Assembly: GCA_035328465.1 (NCBI GenBank)
Contig: DAOLIQ010000058.1
Span: 1-21,621, forward strand
Length of the DNA: 21,621 bases
Direction of reading: 5' to 3'
Origin: JADJEI01 sp035328465
GTDB lineage: Bacteria > Bacteroidota > Ignavibacteria > Ignavibacteriales > Ignavibacteriaceae
The number at the start of each line of letters is the position of its first letter. Within the stretch, counting starts at the first letter, position 1. The position numbers and the translations under genes are program-made. This document shows positions 1-7,690 of this stretch, piece by piece. The notes under the pieces were generated by a model. The model had not been told where the DNA came from and did not search any database. It saw nothing but the letters and a program-made list of their open reading frames with translations.

Positions 1-2
1 TG

Positions 3-857
3 ATTGGTCAAACTTCTGATATAGCTCCTGCTGATAAAATGATTTATGCACTTCGCGACGTCACTGCAACGGTTGAATCTATTCCGTTAATCACTGCAAG
101 TATTATGAGTAAAAAATTAGCAGAAGGAATTGATGGGCTTGTGCTTGATGTTAAAACAGGCAGCGGAGCATTTATGAAAAGTCAAAAGGATGCTGAGCAG
201 CTTGCTTTATCTTTGATCGAAACAGCAAAAGTATTTAATAAAAATGTAATCGCTTTTATCACAGATATGAATCAGCCGCTTGGAAATTACATTGGCAATT
301 GGCTGGAAGTTTGTGAATCAATAAAAGTGTTGAAAGGTGAATTAAAAAATGATTTGTACGACTTAAGTTTGAGCCTGGCTGGTGCAATGATTTATCTCGG
401 TGGAAAAGCGAATTCAATTAATGCGGGAAAAGTAATTGCTTCAGAAGTAATAAATTCTGAAGAAGCATTCCAAAAGTTTTTGAAGATTGTTAAACTTCAG
501 GGCGGGGATACTTCATGCATTATGCATCCGGAGAAATATCCGAATGCTAAATATCATAAAAGATTAATCTCTTTGGAAAATGGTTTTGTAGATTCGATAA
601 ATAATTATGAATTGGGAATGGCAGCACTCGAACTTGGCGCAGGCAGAAAAACCAAAGAGGATGTTATTGATCCTTCGGCGGGAATTATCTTCTATTCTAA
701 AATAGGAACAGAAATAAAAGAGGGAGATACTGTTGCAGAGTTATTTTCAAATAAAAAGGATTCTTTGAGAATTGCGGAAGATAAAATCTTCAACGCAGTT
801 GTCTTATCAAAAAAGAAAACATCAGCACCAAAGCTGATAAAAAAAATAATCACTTAA
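3..857 (+). CDS. deoA: Pyrimidine-nucleoside (thymidine) phosphorylase, C-terminal part, 5'-truncated by window
   Basis: Phosphorolysis of thymidine/uridine to the free base and (deoxy)ribose-1-phosphate, a cytosolic nucleoside salvage step. The reading frame is open from base 3, and the residues before the first ATG (IGQTSDIAPADK) already match the family, so the ATG at 39 is internal and the true start lies upstream of the window. Seen: the phosphate/nucleoside-binding stretch YALRDVTATVESIPLI followed by DVKTGSGAFM, both hallmark motifs of the glycosyltransferase family 3 / nucleoside phosphorylase II fold, then the C-terminal PYNP domain with the conserved ELGAGR motif near 630-650. Only 16 bases separate it from the next gene, so the two may be co-transcribed. 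Whether the enzyme prefers thymidine (deoA) or is broad (pdp) cannot be told from this fragment. Confidence 0.93.
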   Translation: MGQTSDIAPADKMIYALRDVTATVESIPLITASIMSKKLAEGIDGLVLDVKTGSGAFMKSQKDAEQLALSLIETAKVFNKNVIAFITDMNQPLGNYIGNWLEVCESIKVLKGELKNDLYDLSLSLAGAMIYLGGKANSINAGKVIASEVINSEEAFQKFLKIVKLQGGDTSCIMHPEKYPNAKYHKRLISLENGFVDSINNYELGMAALELGAGRKTKEDVIDPSAGIIFYSKIGTEIKEGDTVAELFSNKKDSLRIAEDKIFNAVVLSKKKTSAPKLIKKIIT

Positions 858-873
858 ATGAAAGGATAATATC

Positions 874-1326
874 ATGGCTTCGCAGAAAGAAATAATTGAG
901 AATCTCATCAAAAGTTATTGGATGGAGATCGAAACTGTAATTAACTATATCTCTAATTCAGTTAATCTTGACGGAGTGCGTGCAGAAGAAATAAAAAAAT
1001 CTCTCGCTGTAGATGTGATGGAGGAAATCACACACGCACAAATGCTGGCTAAAAGAATTAAACAGCTTGGCGGTTTAGTTCCCGGCTCAATGGATTTTAA
1101 ACCATCTCAAAAATTGCTCCAAACTAAAAAGGACACTACCGATGTTGTTTCTATCATCGAAGGAGTTATCAAAGCTGAGGATGGGGCAATCCTTCAGTAT
1201 AATAAATTGATTAAACTTTGCGATGGTGTAGATTATGTTACTCAGGATATTTGTGTTAACCTGTTAGGGATGGAGGAAAGTCACAGAGTTGAGTTCAGAG
1301 GCTACCTGAAGGAATACAAAAAGTAA
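874..1326 (+). CDS. Ferritin-like / bacterioferritin-type diiron protein
   Basis: A 150-residue all-helical protein with spacing of metal ligands expected for a ferritin-like four-helix bundle: E18 in helix 1 (YWMEIETVINY, with Tyr seven residues on, as in bacterioferritin), E51-x-x-H54 in helix 2 (EEITHAQ), E102 in helix 3, and E134-x-x-H137 in helix 4 (EESH). All six diiron ligands are therefore present, which supports iron oxidation or storage, or peroxide removal. It is close to the usual bacterioferritin length, but I see no obvious haem-binding Met, so it may belong to a DPS/Bfr-like subgroup rather than classical Bfr. The start ATG at 874 follows AAAGGA by a suitable distance, and the gene sits 16 bases behind the phosphorylase. 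No regulatory site was recognised. Confidence 0.82.
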   Translation: MASQKEIIENLIKSYWMEIETVINYISNSVNLDGVRAEEIKKSLAVDVMEEITHAQMLAKRIKQLGGLVPGSMDFKPSQKLLQTKKDTTDVVSIIEGVIKAEDGAILQYNKLIKLCDGVDYVTQDICVNLLGMEESHRVEFRGYLKEYKK

Positions 1327-1562
1327 TATAAATTGTTCTTATAATTATTTAGAAGAGGCTGCAGCCAAAGTGCGACCCGGCAGATTTATATCTCCCAAAC
1401 ATCTTGCACTTGAACTTGACCTTCAACATGATCTTTAACCTGAACTCTTTCTGCAGTCTCTTTTATTAAATTTTTCTTTTTCCAATAACTTCAATCTGTC
1501 TTTTAATTATATTTCACCCGTCATTATTTTTAATCATAAAATAGAAAAAGAGAGGAAGTAAA
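1327..1562. other. Intergenic region, no supported gene
   Basis: An AT-rich 236-base gap between the ferritin-like gene and the SPFH gene. It should hold the promoter of the SPFH gene, but I find no clean TTTG/TAnnTTTG pair; TATATTTC near 1508 is one base off the -7 consensus and lacks a good -33 partner. A short reading frame without a start codon lies on the minus strand (about 1386-1490) and is discussed under rejected items. Confidence 0.5.
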
Positions 1563-2441
1563 ATGTTATTTATAATTGCTATCTTAGCTGCTGTTGTAGC
1601 ACTCGTTGTTTACTTCAATGCTAAAAAAAGATTCAGCAAATCGGAATCAACTTTTGCATTTATTGGATTTCTTGTTGCGGCGCTGATTGCGTTGATGCAA
1701 TGCTGGACAATCATTCCCGCCGGTCACGCTGGGGTAATTGATTTTTGGGGTTCAGTTAGTGATAACACTCTAAAGCCGGGGGTCAATTTAGTTAACCCTA
1801 TGGCAAATGTTGTAAAGTTCGACACGCGTAAACAGGAACTTAAAGAAGTTATGAATGTCCCTTCAAAGGAAGGACTGCCCATTGAACTTGAAATCAGTAT
1901 GATTTTTCGTTTAAGTATGGAAAAAGTAAACGAGATTTATAAAACTGCCGGGGACTACGATGAATATGTCCAAAAATTAATCACACCTAACTTCCGTTCG
2001 GTTGTTCGCGGTGTAACCACCAAGTATGAAGCTAAAGCCTTATACACTGCCGAGCGAGAAAAACTTGAAGACGAAATAAAAGCAAAACTCTCCACGATTA
2101 AGGAGCTTGCAGAGGTTGTTGTGCTCTCCACCCCCTTAAGACAGATAAATCTACCTGCCGGTTTGACTGCATCTATTGAAGAGAAATTAAAAGCCGAACA
2201 GGAAAGCCAGCGCATGGAATTCATTCTTACAAGAGAAAAGCAAGAAGCTGAAAGAAAAAGAATCGAAGCGAGGGGAATCTCCGACTTTCAGAATATTGTA
2301 GCGCAAGGTCTCAGCGATCAATTATTGAAATGGAAAGGTATTGAGGCTACTGAAAAAATCGCCAACTCACCTAATTCCAAAATCATTATTATTGGTTCGG
2401 GAAAGGAAGGTCTGCCGGTTATTCTGGGAGGGAATAATTAA
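1563..2441 (+). CDS. SPFH/Band 7 (prohibitin-like) membrane protein
   Basis: A 292-residue membrane-anchored SPFH-domain protein. The N-terminus has two hydrophobic segments, about residues 2-18 and 31-51, separated by a basic loop (KKRFSK). The SPFH domain follows (about 53-220), with the family's typical opening (IPAGHAGVIDFWGSV, then LKPGVNLVNP), the DTRKQE segment and a prohibitin-like stretch NLPAGLTASIEEKLKAEQESQ. Residues 205-240 are charged and heptad-like, as in the coiled coil by which prohibitins oligomerise. Family members form large rings that organise membrane microdomains or restrain FtsH-type proteases. No NfeD or FtsH gene is adjacent, so the partner is unknown. The start is set by GAGAGGAAG eight bases before ATG. 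It has no close neighbour on its strand and is probably monocistronic. Confidence 0.85.
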   Translation: MLFIIAILAAVVALVVYFNAKKRFSKSESTFAFIGFLVAALIALMQCWTIIPAGHAGVIDFWGSVSDNTLKPGVNLVNPMANVVKFDTRKQELKEVMNVPSKEGLPIELEISMIFRLSMEKVNEIYKTAGDYDEYVQKLITPNFRSVVRGVTTKYEAKALYTAEREKLEDEIKAKLSTIKELAEVVVLSTPLRQINLPAGLTASIEEKLKAEQESQRMEFILTREKQEAERKRIEARGISDFQNIVAQGLSDQLLKWKGIEATEKIANSPNSKIIIIGSGKEGLPVILGGNN

Positions 2442-2655
2442 CCCATAATGCCTAAAAGCAGGCTTTATAGAATCGTCTGAAAATTTGCTTTTCTTGGATG
2501 ATGATGACATTGCCATTCAGCGTCTTTTATTAGATTTTGATCCCTAAAACTTTCAGGACAAAATGACAGCATTATTATAAATTGTATTAATGTTAGAAAT
2601 AAATTAGACTATATCGCTATTAATTGATATTAGATCGTACTATTATTATGAGTAA
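2442..2655. other. Intergenic region with a short coding-like fragment
   Basis: No complete gene. One stretch (2449-2547, plus frame) reads as a plausible acidic peptide (LFLDDDDIAIQRLLLDFDP then stop) but lacks a usable start and resembles nothing I can name. It may be a relic of the same decay that broke the next gene. Confidence 0.4.
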
Positions 2656-3347
2656 AACCTAAGAATATACATTTGGGTAAAATACAGCAAAGGTAGAGGT
2701 TTAACTGCATATCTTCAATCATTTTCTGGTTATACACCCGGAAACCCTGATTTGCTGGCAATAAATACAGAGGCACTTTTAGACATCATCGAAATTGAAA
2801 ACAGCACTGTTTACGAGCGCCTGTCAATTCTTCAGAATGTTCGTGCCGAAAGATATGAAATGTACTATGGAAATAACGGACTTCGCATGCGCTGTTCACA
2901 AATCAGGGATTATATTGCTTCACTTGATGAAGGCAAAAAGTCGAATGACTTTAAGAAAGTTCAAAAGATAGTTCAGAAAATACGGGGGGTTAATTTTGTT
3001 AAGAAGAAAAAACAAGTGGGTGGGGGAAACAAAAATATTTCTTCAAGCGAAAGAAGTTTCGGAGCTATACTTGGATACTGCAAAGAAGTGCTTGAGATTA
3101 TTAAAACTATTCCAGCTTATACCCCGGGCAATATAAACTTATCAATTGCAAGCTTTTCTTTATTTCTGTCTGAAGTAGAATAAAAGAATAGCGAGCAGCA
3201 GAAAAATATTTCTTGCTTGAAGATGCAAGAACTTCAAGAAGAGAAAAATACAATCAGCTTAAAGAGCGTATACAGAAAGTCAAATCATCACTTGCCTCGC
3301 AGTTTGGAAAAAACAGCAGCGAATATAAAGACGTAGTGAAATATTAA
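2656..3347 (+). pseudogene. Frameshifted relic of a YTPGN-motif hypothetical protein
   Basis: The frame is open from 2656 to an in-frame TAA at 3181-3183, with no ATG in the first part; the residues just before the TTG at 2752 (FSGYTPGNPD) clearly belong to the protein. After the stop, coding character continues in the next frame from about 3192 to TAA at 3345-3347 (KYFLLEDARTSRREKYNQL, ending QFGKNSSEYKDVVKY). The join needs one stop and one indel near GCAGAAAAATAT. Intact relatives, as I recall them from Bacteroidota/Ignavibacteriota genomes, are about 200-250-residue helical hypothetical proteins with paired Y-TPGN motifs and a C-terminus of the form QYGxxSxxYK-V-K. Both TPGN motifs are present here (before 2752 and near 3120). 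The function of the family is not known to me. Sequencing error is the alternative, but the missing ATG and multiple lesions favour decay. Confidence 0.6.
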
Positions 3348-3660
3348 AACCTTTTTTAATATATCTGCTTCCGCATTGCTCAGTCCCGCCGAGCAACTCA
3401 CTGCTTACCCGTAACTATACCGCAAACCCGATCTAAAGTATAAGTTAATAAATATCAAATGCTGTCAATATAAAAACCTTCATTTAAGTTGATATTTTTT
3501 TCTCTCTTTTAAGAATTAGACACCCGTATAATTTCTTATTTATGAAAATTCTCCATTTAAATCTTTCTTTTTAATGCAATAAACAAACAAAGACCTACTG
3601 GCATATATGTTGGTAAAAATACTGCAAGAGATTTTATCCTATAAATGAAAGCAAAATAAA
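3348..3660. other. Intergenic region upstream of the kor operon
   Basis: No gene seen in these 313 AT-rich bases. A 6-bp stem (TTGCTC/GAGCAA, 3376-3396) lacks a T tract. A TATAAT-like box near 3531 has no matching -35 element, and no TTTG/TAnnTTTG pair is apparent, so the kor promoter remains unplaced. Confidence 0.5.
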
Positions 3661-3900
3661 ATGATAAAAGGAGCAGTAAAAATAGATGGCAAAGTTTGTA
3701 AAGGCTGCGAGCTTTGCATGGTTGCATGTCCGCAGGATGCACTAGCTCTCTCACCAAATTTTAATGAAAAAGGTTATCGTTACGTCGAATTGATTTACGA
3801 TGTCTGTACCGGCTGCACAAATTGCGCACTCGTATGCCCCGAAGCAGCAATAACAGTTTATCGGCAGCCTAAACCTGTAAAAAAAGTTCAGGCAAAATAA
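3661..3900 (+). CDS. korD: 2-oxoacid:ferredoxin oxidoreductase delta subunit, 2x[4Fe-4S] ferredoxin
   Basis: A 79-residue bacterial-type ferredoxin with two complete CxxCxxCxxxCP motifs: C13, C16, C19, C23 and C49, C52, C55, C59. Each supplies three Cys to one [4Fe-4S] cluster and the remote Cys to the other. It passes electrons between the thiamine-diphosphate site of the alpha/beta subunits and external ferredoxin. The C-terminus is short and basic (KPVKKVQAK). It opens the operon korD-korA-korB-korC, the delta-alpha-beta-gamma order of many four-subunit 2-oxoglutarate or branched-chain 2-oxoacid oxidoreductases. The gap to korA is 34 bases. Which 2-oxoacid is used cannot be decided from this subunit. 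Confidence 0.9.
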   Translation: MIKGAVKIDGKVCKGCELCMVACPQDALALSPNFNEKGYRYVELIYDVCTGCTNCALVCPEAAITVYRQPKPVKKVQAK

Positions 3901-3934
3901 TTTTATCAGTAAAAAAAAACTGAAAAGGATTTTT

Positions 3935-5029
3935 ATGGAAATGAAGGAAAAAAAAACCGGTGAAGCCCGTTTAATGAAAGGCAACGAAGCACTTGCCGAA
4001 GCAGCGATATGCGCCAATCTTGATGCTTATTTCGGATATCCAATTACACCTCAATCAGAAGTGTTGGAATATCTCGAAAGAGAAATTCCGAAACGCCACG
4101 GATTAGTACTTCAGGCAGAAAGCGAAATTGCTTCAATAAATATGGTTTATGGAGCTGCTGGTGCAGGCGCAAGAGTAATGACCTCCTCATCGTCACCCGG
4201 AATAAGTTTAATGCAGGAAGGAATTTCATACATAGCATCAGCTCAACTTCCATGCCTGATAGTAAATGTTGTACGCGGTGGACCCGGATTGGGCACGATA
4301 CAACCTTCTCAAGGTGATTATTTTCAGGCCACAAAGGGAGGTGGTCATGGGGATTATCACCTTATTGTTTTAGCTCCCGCTTCTGTTCAGGAAATGGCGG
4401 ATTTTGTGTTCGATGCTTTTCGACTTGCGGAAAAATACCGAAACCCCGCAATGATTTTATCAGATGGTGCGCTCGGTCAAATGATGGAAAAAGTTATTCT
4501 TCCGGAAGAAGGCTCGCTGCCAAAATCTCCCGCCCCCTGGGCAACTACGGGTAAGACTAAAGATAGAGATCATAATATTATTACCTCTTTATTTATTCAA
4601 CCTGAAGAAATGGAAAAAATTAATCTTCAATTGCAGGAAAAATATAAAGCAATGCAGTGTGAAGTCAGATACGAGGAAATAAAAACAGAAGATGCTGAAA
4701 TTCTTCTTGTTGCCTTTGGACTTTCGGCTCGCATCTGCCAAAAGACGGTTGATCTAGGCAGGGAAAAAGGAATTAAAATAGGGTTACTCAGACCAATTAC
4801 TTTATATCCATATCCTTATCAAAGAATTTCAGAATTAGCCGAACAAGTTCAATTTATCTTAACAGTTGAATTGAATGCCGGTCAAATGGTAGAAGATGTG
4901 CGCCTTTCTGTGGAAGGTAAAGTTCCTGTTTATTTCAAAGGAAGAATGGGAGGAATGATACCCTCACCTGAAGATATTCTTCAGGAAGTTGAAGTTCACT
5001 ATTCAAAACATAACGTAATGCAGGATTAG
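3935..5029 (+). CDS. korA: 2-oxoacid:ferredoxin oxidoreductase alpha subunit (KorA/VorB type)
   Basis: A 364-residue alpha subunit of the PFOR superfamily. The family signature GYPITPQSE is at residues 34-42, where the YPITP segment contacts thiamine diphosphate and substrate; a second conserved block (SSSSPGISLMQEGISY, near 88-103) and RGGPGLGTIQPSQGDYFQA follow. The C-terminal domain, from about residue 240, has the transketolase C-like pattern (LLVAFGLSARI, LRPITLYPYP) and ends in the EVHYSKHN region. With KorB it decarboxylates a 2-oxoacid oxidatively to acyl-CoA, or runs in reverse as in the reductive TCA cycle. Annotation pipelines often call alpha subunits of this size VorB; 2-oxoglutarate and 3-methyl-2-oxobutanoate are both possible substrates. 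AAAAGGA precedes the ATG; 9 bases separate the gene from korB. Confidence 0.92.
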   Translation: MEMKEKKTGEARLMKGNEALAEAAICANLDAYFGYPITPQSEVLEYLEREIPKRHGLVLQAESEIASINMVYGAAGAGARVMTSSSSPGISLMQEGISYIASAQLPCLIVNVVRGGPGLGTIQPSQGDYFQATKGGGHGDYHLIVLAPASVQEMADFVFDAFRLAEKYRNPAMILSDGALGQMMEKVILPEEGSLPKSPAPWATTGKTKDRDHNIITSLFIQPEEMEKINLQLQEKYKAMQCEVRYEEIKTEDAEILLVAFGLSARICQKTVDLGREKGIKIGLLRPITLYPYPYQRISELAEQVQFILTVELNAGQMVEDVRLSVEGKVPVYFKGRMGGMIPSPEDILQEVEVHYSKHNVMQD

Positions 5030-5038
5030 GAGATTGAT

Positions 5039-5821
5039 ATGAATGAAAAATTGTATTTAGATCCCGAAGCAGATACAGATCTCGAGCAAGTTTATTGCAG
5101 GCCCGATACTCTTACAGATGTTCCTTTTCATTATTGCCCCGGTTGTGGACACAGTGTGGTTCACAAAATTTTAATGGAGGTTGTTGAAGAATTAGGAATA
5201 CAAGAAGAAACAATTGGCGTAGCCCCGGTTGGCTGTTCTGTTTTTGCTTATCATTATATGAATGTTGATATGCAGGAAGCTGCTCACGGAAGAGCAAGTG
5301 CTGTTGCAACGGGGATTAAAAGAGTGCTCCCCGAAAAATATGTGTTCTCCTATCAAGGCGATGGCGACCTTGCTGCAATCGGCACTGCAGAAACAATTCA
5401 CACAGTTAATCGCGGCGAAAATATTTTGATGGTCTTCATCAACAATGGAATTTACGGAATGACCGGCGGTCAAATGGCACCTACAAGTTTGATCGGGCAG
5501 GTGACTTCCACCTCCCCCTACGGAAGAGATGCAGCACAGGTTGGCAACCCTATTAAGATTGCTGATTTACTCTGCTTACTTCCCGGCGCTTATTATGTAA
5601 CAAGGCAGGCTGTTTATAATCCAAACACAGTAAGAAAACTTAAGAAGGCGTTAATAAAATCATTTGAATATCAAAAACAGAAAAAAGGAACTTGCTTTGT
5701 TGAAGTAGTTTCAAATTGCCCTTCCGGTTGGAAGATGACACCTGTTGAAACAATTAAATATCTTGAAGAGAAAATGATCCCGGCATATCCGCTTGGTGAC
5801 TTAAAAGTTCCTCAAAATTAA
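5039..5821 (+). CDS. korB: 2-oxoacid:ferredoxin oxidoreductase beta subunit (TPP-binding)
   Basis: A 260-residue beta subunit that carries the thiamine diphosphate site. Seen: HYCPGCGH at 31-38 (beta-subunit signature with conserved Cys pair), PVGCSVFAYHY (63-73), and the Mg-TPP motif GDGD at 107-110 followed by NN at 135-136 and YGMTGGQ (139-145). A conserved Cys near 66 may help bind a [4Fe-4S] cluster, as in other beta subunits. It forms the catalytic core with KorA, and electrons leave through KorD. TAGGAG five bases ahead of the ATG is a strong ribosome site. It is tightly packed, with 28 bases before korC, so all subunits should be made from one message. Confidence 0.93.
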   Translation: MNEKLYLDPEADTDLEQVYCRPDTLTDVPFHYCPGCGHSVVHKILMEVVEELGIQEETIGVAPVGCSVFAYHYMNVDMQEAAHGRASAVATGIKRVLPEKYVFSYQGDGDLAAIGTAETIHTVNRGENILMVFINNGIYGMTGGQMAPTSLIGQVTSTSPYGRDAAQVGNPIKIADLLCLLPGAYYVTRQAVYNPNTVRKLKKALIKSFEYQKQKKGTCFVEVVSNCPSGWKMTPVETIKYLEEKMIPAYPLGDLKVPQN

Positions 5822-5849
5822 TTCGCAGCTTTAGATAAGGAATTTAAAT

Positions 5850-6413
5850 ATGACAAAAGAACATGAAATAATTATTGCTGGTTTTGGCGGGCAGGGCGTC
5901 CTTTCAATGGGGAAACTGATTGCCTACGCCGGAATGATAGAGGGCAAAGAAGTTAGCTGGATGCCCTCTTACGGTCCCGAAATGCGAGGTGGAACGGCAA
6001 ACTGTATTGTAATTGTTTCCAACTCAACAATCAGTTCACCTTTGGTTTCAAAATTTGATACAGCGATTTTACTAAATCAACCCTCTCTTGAAAAATTCGA
6101 AAATGCAGTTAAACCCGGGGGATTATTAATTTATGAACAATCTACAATCATAAATCCTCCAACAAGAACAGATATTGAAATCATCTGCATCTCCGGCAAT
6201 GAAGAGGCTGATAAATTGAATGCAAAACAAGTTGCTAACATGGTACTTGCAGGAGCATTTCTCCAAAGGAGACCGATATTAAAAATCGAAACAATTGTAG
6301 AAGCACTTAAAAAAGCTCTCCCTCCCCGCAGACATAATATGATTCCTTTAAACGAGCAGGCTCTATCTCGCGGCGAAGAAATAGCAAAATCAATTGAAAA
6401 CATTCCAGCATAA
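5850..6413 (+). CDS. korC: 2-oxoacid:ferredoxin oxidoreductase gamma subunit
   Basis: A 187-residue gamma subunit of the POR/KOR family. The N-terminal Rossmann-like motif GFGGQGVLSMGKL (11-23) and the block SYGPEMRGGTANC (40-52) are diagnostic; this domain binds the CoA co-substrate in PFOR structures. The length is normal and no lesions are visible. AAGGAA precedes the ATG. The next gene begins 17 bases after its stop, which extends the operon with a small unknown protein. Confidence 0.93.
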   Translation: MTKEHEIIIAGFGGQGVLSMGKLIAYAGMIEGKEVSWMPSYGPEMRGGTANCIVIVSNSTISSPLVSKFDTAILLNQPSLEKFENAVKPGGLLIYEQSTIINPPTRTDIEIICISGNEEADKLNAKQVANMVLAGAFLQRRPILKIETIVEALKKALPPRRHNMIPLNEQALSRGEEIAKSIENIPA

Positions 6414-6430
6414 AAACAATGAGGATAAAA

Positions 6431-6700
6431 ATGGCAGAATTAGAAATCAAATGCCAGCATGCTTGTAAAAATACTTGTGCAACTTTAAATGAAGCACTTC
6501 GTCGCGAAACTTCTATGGCAAGGTTTTACGAAAGTGTAGTTGAGGAATGTAATATGCCCGATGTTAGTTCCTATATCAATGAGCTTGTTGAAGAGAAAAG
6601 AAAAGTAATACTTAGCTTAATTCAAAAACTTAATGAAATTCATGTGCGTTCGCAGGCAATAGATGGCGTAGCTTCAAGCTTTAACAACATAGACGGCTAA
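6431..6700 (+). CDS. Small helical CX3CX3C protein co-transcribed with kor genes
   Basis: An 89-residue protein I do not recognise. I chose ATG 6431 over the in-frame ATG 6419 because GAGGA at 6421-6425 lies at proper spacing before 6431. It is predicted almost wholly helical. Cys at 8, 12 and 16 lie one helical turn apart (KCQHACKNTC) with another Cys at 40; Glu26, Glu34 and an EEKRK segment recall one half of a ferritin-like bundle, but the usual histidines are absent. The 17-base gap behind korC and the lack of any terminator between them suggest a role linked to the oxidoreductase, such as metal or redox handling; that is inference from position only. No signal peptide or membrane segment. 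Confidence 0.72.
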   Translation: MAELEIKCQHACKNTCATLNEALRRETSMARFYESVVEECNMPDVSSYINELVEEKRKVILSLIQKLNEIHVRSQAIDGVASSFNNIDG

Positions 6701-6732
6701 TTTGGATTAGCAAGCCGTAATTGCTATATTTG
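6701..6732 (+). promoter_or_regulatory. Bacteroidetes-type promoter for tRNA-fMet
   Basis: TTTG at 6701-6704, exactly 20 bases, then TATATTTG at 6725-6732: a perfect match to the Bacteroidetes primary-sigma consensus (-33 TTTG, 19-21 spacer, -7 TAnnTTTG). Transcription should start near 6736-6740, giving an approximately 80-base leader before the tRNA. The -33 box begins right at the base after the preceding stop codon. Confidence 0.72.
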
Positions 6733-6755
6733 CACACGAAATTTGAAAATAAAAG

Positions 6756-6821
6756 TTAAATCGCGATGGAGTTCCACAATACGAATAGCTTGATAACGGA
6801 CTCAAAAAATTGAAATTAAAT

Positions 6822-6825
<4 letters not shown>
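6756..6825 (+). repeat. 10-bp direct repeat TTAAATCGCG flanking the tRNA leader
   Basis: TTAAATCGCG occurs at 6756-6765 and again at 6816-6825, exactly 60 bases apart; the second copy covers the first four bases of the tRNA. Both are followed shortly by TGGAG, and the text after the first copy (AATAGCTTGATAACGGACTC) loosely resembles the tRNA's TAGCTCGTCGGGCTC. This may be a decayed partial tRNA copy or a chance match. Confidence 0.4.
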
Positions 6826-6894
<69 letters not shown>

Positions 6895-6899
6895 CTAAG

Positions 6900-6935
6900 A
6901 AAGCCTGATTCTGAAAAGAGTCAGGCTTTTTAATT
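6900..6935 (+). terminator. Rho-independent terminator of the tRNA gene
   Basis: Stem of 11 pairs, AAGCCTGATTC / GAGTCAGGCTT (6901-6911 with 6918-6928, one G-T pair), loop TGAAAA, then TTT and an AT-rich tail. Confidence 0.85.
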
Positions 6936-7015
6936 TTATAATTGAAACTCTTGTGGGATATTTTCTCGACTTATAATATTTCAAGAAACAATTAATAAAG
7001 GAACATTTTTAAAAT

Positions 7016-7046
7016 AAAAAACCCGGTTCTCTCAGCCGGGTTTTTT
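7016..7046. terminator. Bidirectional terminator between convergent units
   Basis: A6 CCCGG (7016-7026), loop of nine bases, CCGGG T6 (7036-7046). The A/T runs on both sides let it work for the plus strand after the tRNA and for the minus-strand barrel gene that ends at 7073. Confidence 0.85.
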
Positions 7047-7072
7047 AAAGGAGATCGATTTAAGATAGTTTA

Positions 7073-7690
7073 CTATAGCATCGTTCTATATAAAGCTTTT
7101 ATACCAAACAAATTTAAATTACTACTGCTGCTAAAAATCACATTGTAGTCGCCTTCAATTCCTAAAGAATGGTTGGGATTTCCGATAGGAATAAAAAATC
7201 CCATTCCGATAGCACCATTAAAATTTTCTGTCAATTTTCTTTCAGAAAATAATACCGTATTTACATCATTGGAACCCTGGCTTGGGGAACTAATAAAATT
7301 ATAGCCAACTGATAGCTTTATAAATGGAGTAAGAAAATCATTCTGTTCGTAAGAAGCTACGTGAGAAATTCCTATTGAATACATATTTAAAGAGTGCCGG
7401 GCAATACTTGAAAAATTTTGGTCTAATAAGTTTCCCGATGCAGAAGCTATTGCACTGCTGATTGATTGTCCCGTATAACCGATGCATACAGCAAGCGAAT
7501 AATTATCGTTGAATTTGAATCCGTACTCAGCTCCAAAAGAATATCCAAGCACAGTTTCGGTGCTTGCGAATGAATTAGCGTTGGGAATAACACCCCCTCC
7601 GTTTAATTCCACAAAAGTCTGGGCTTGCGAATAATTATATAATGCAAGTGCAATAATCATTGCTGCATTTAATTTTAATCTTAATTTCAT
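7073..7690 (-). CDS. Outer-membrane beta-barrel (porin-like) protein
   Basis: A 205-residue secreted protein. The N-terminus is a standard Sec signal: basic KLRLK, hydrophobic core to about residue 18, then cleavage after SQA (about residue 23) before QTFVELNGGG. The mature part is glycine- and aromatic-rich with alternating hydrophobic residues (VLGYSFGAEYGFKFNDNYSLAV, FIKLSVGYNF, GAIGMGFFIPIG, LFGIKALYR), the pattern of transmembrane beta strands in the OmpA/OMP_b-brl class of small barrels, about eight strands by eye. It ends in YRTML rather than a C-terminal Phe. The ligand or role is unknown. The gene is convergent with tRNA-fMet and shares the terminator at 7016-7046. Confidence 0.75.
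   Translation of the reverse strand: MKLRLKLNAAMIIALALYNYSQAQTFVELNGGGVIPNANSFASTETVLGYSFGAEYGFKFNDNYSLAVCIGYTGQSISSAIASASGNLLDQNFSSIARHSLNMYSIGISHVASYEQNDFLTPFIKLSVGYNFISSPSQGSNDVNTVLFSERKLTENFNGAIGMGFFIPIGNPNHSLGIEGDYNVIFSSSSNLNLFGIKALYRTML

Noticed and set aside
39..41. ATG as start of the nucleoside phosphorylase
   Set aside because: The 12 codons before it are in frame and match the family (IGQTSDIAPADK), so the gene begins before the window.
1386..1490. Minus-strand coding-like stretch (KETAERVQVKDHVEGQVQVQ) between ferritin-like and SPFH genes
   Set aside because: Short, bounded by stops and without a start codon; no recognisable family. May be chance from a quasi-repetitive stretch.
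2449..2547. Possible 33-codon acidic peptide after the SPFH gene
   Set aside because: No start codon in frame and no family match; too short to support.
3376..3396. TTGCTC/GAGCAA hairpin as terminator of the pseudogene
   Set aside because: Only six pairs and no T tract on either strand.
3526..3540. TATAAT-like -10 box as kor promoter
   Set aside because: No -35 element at 15-19 bases, and this lineage seems to use a different consensus.
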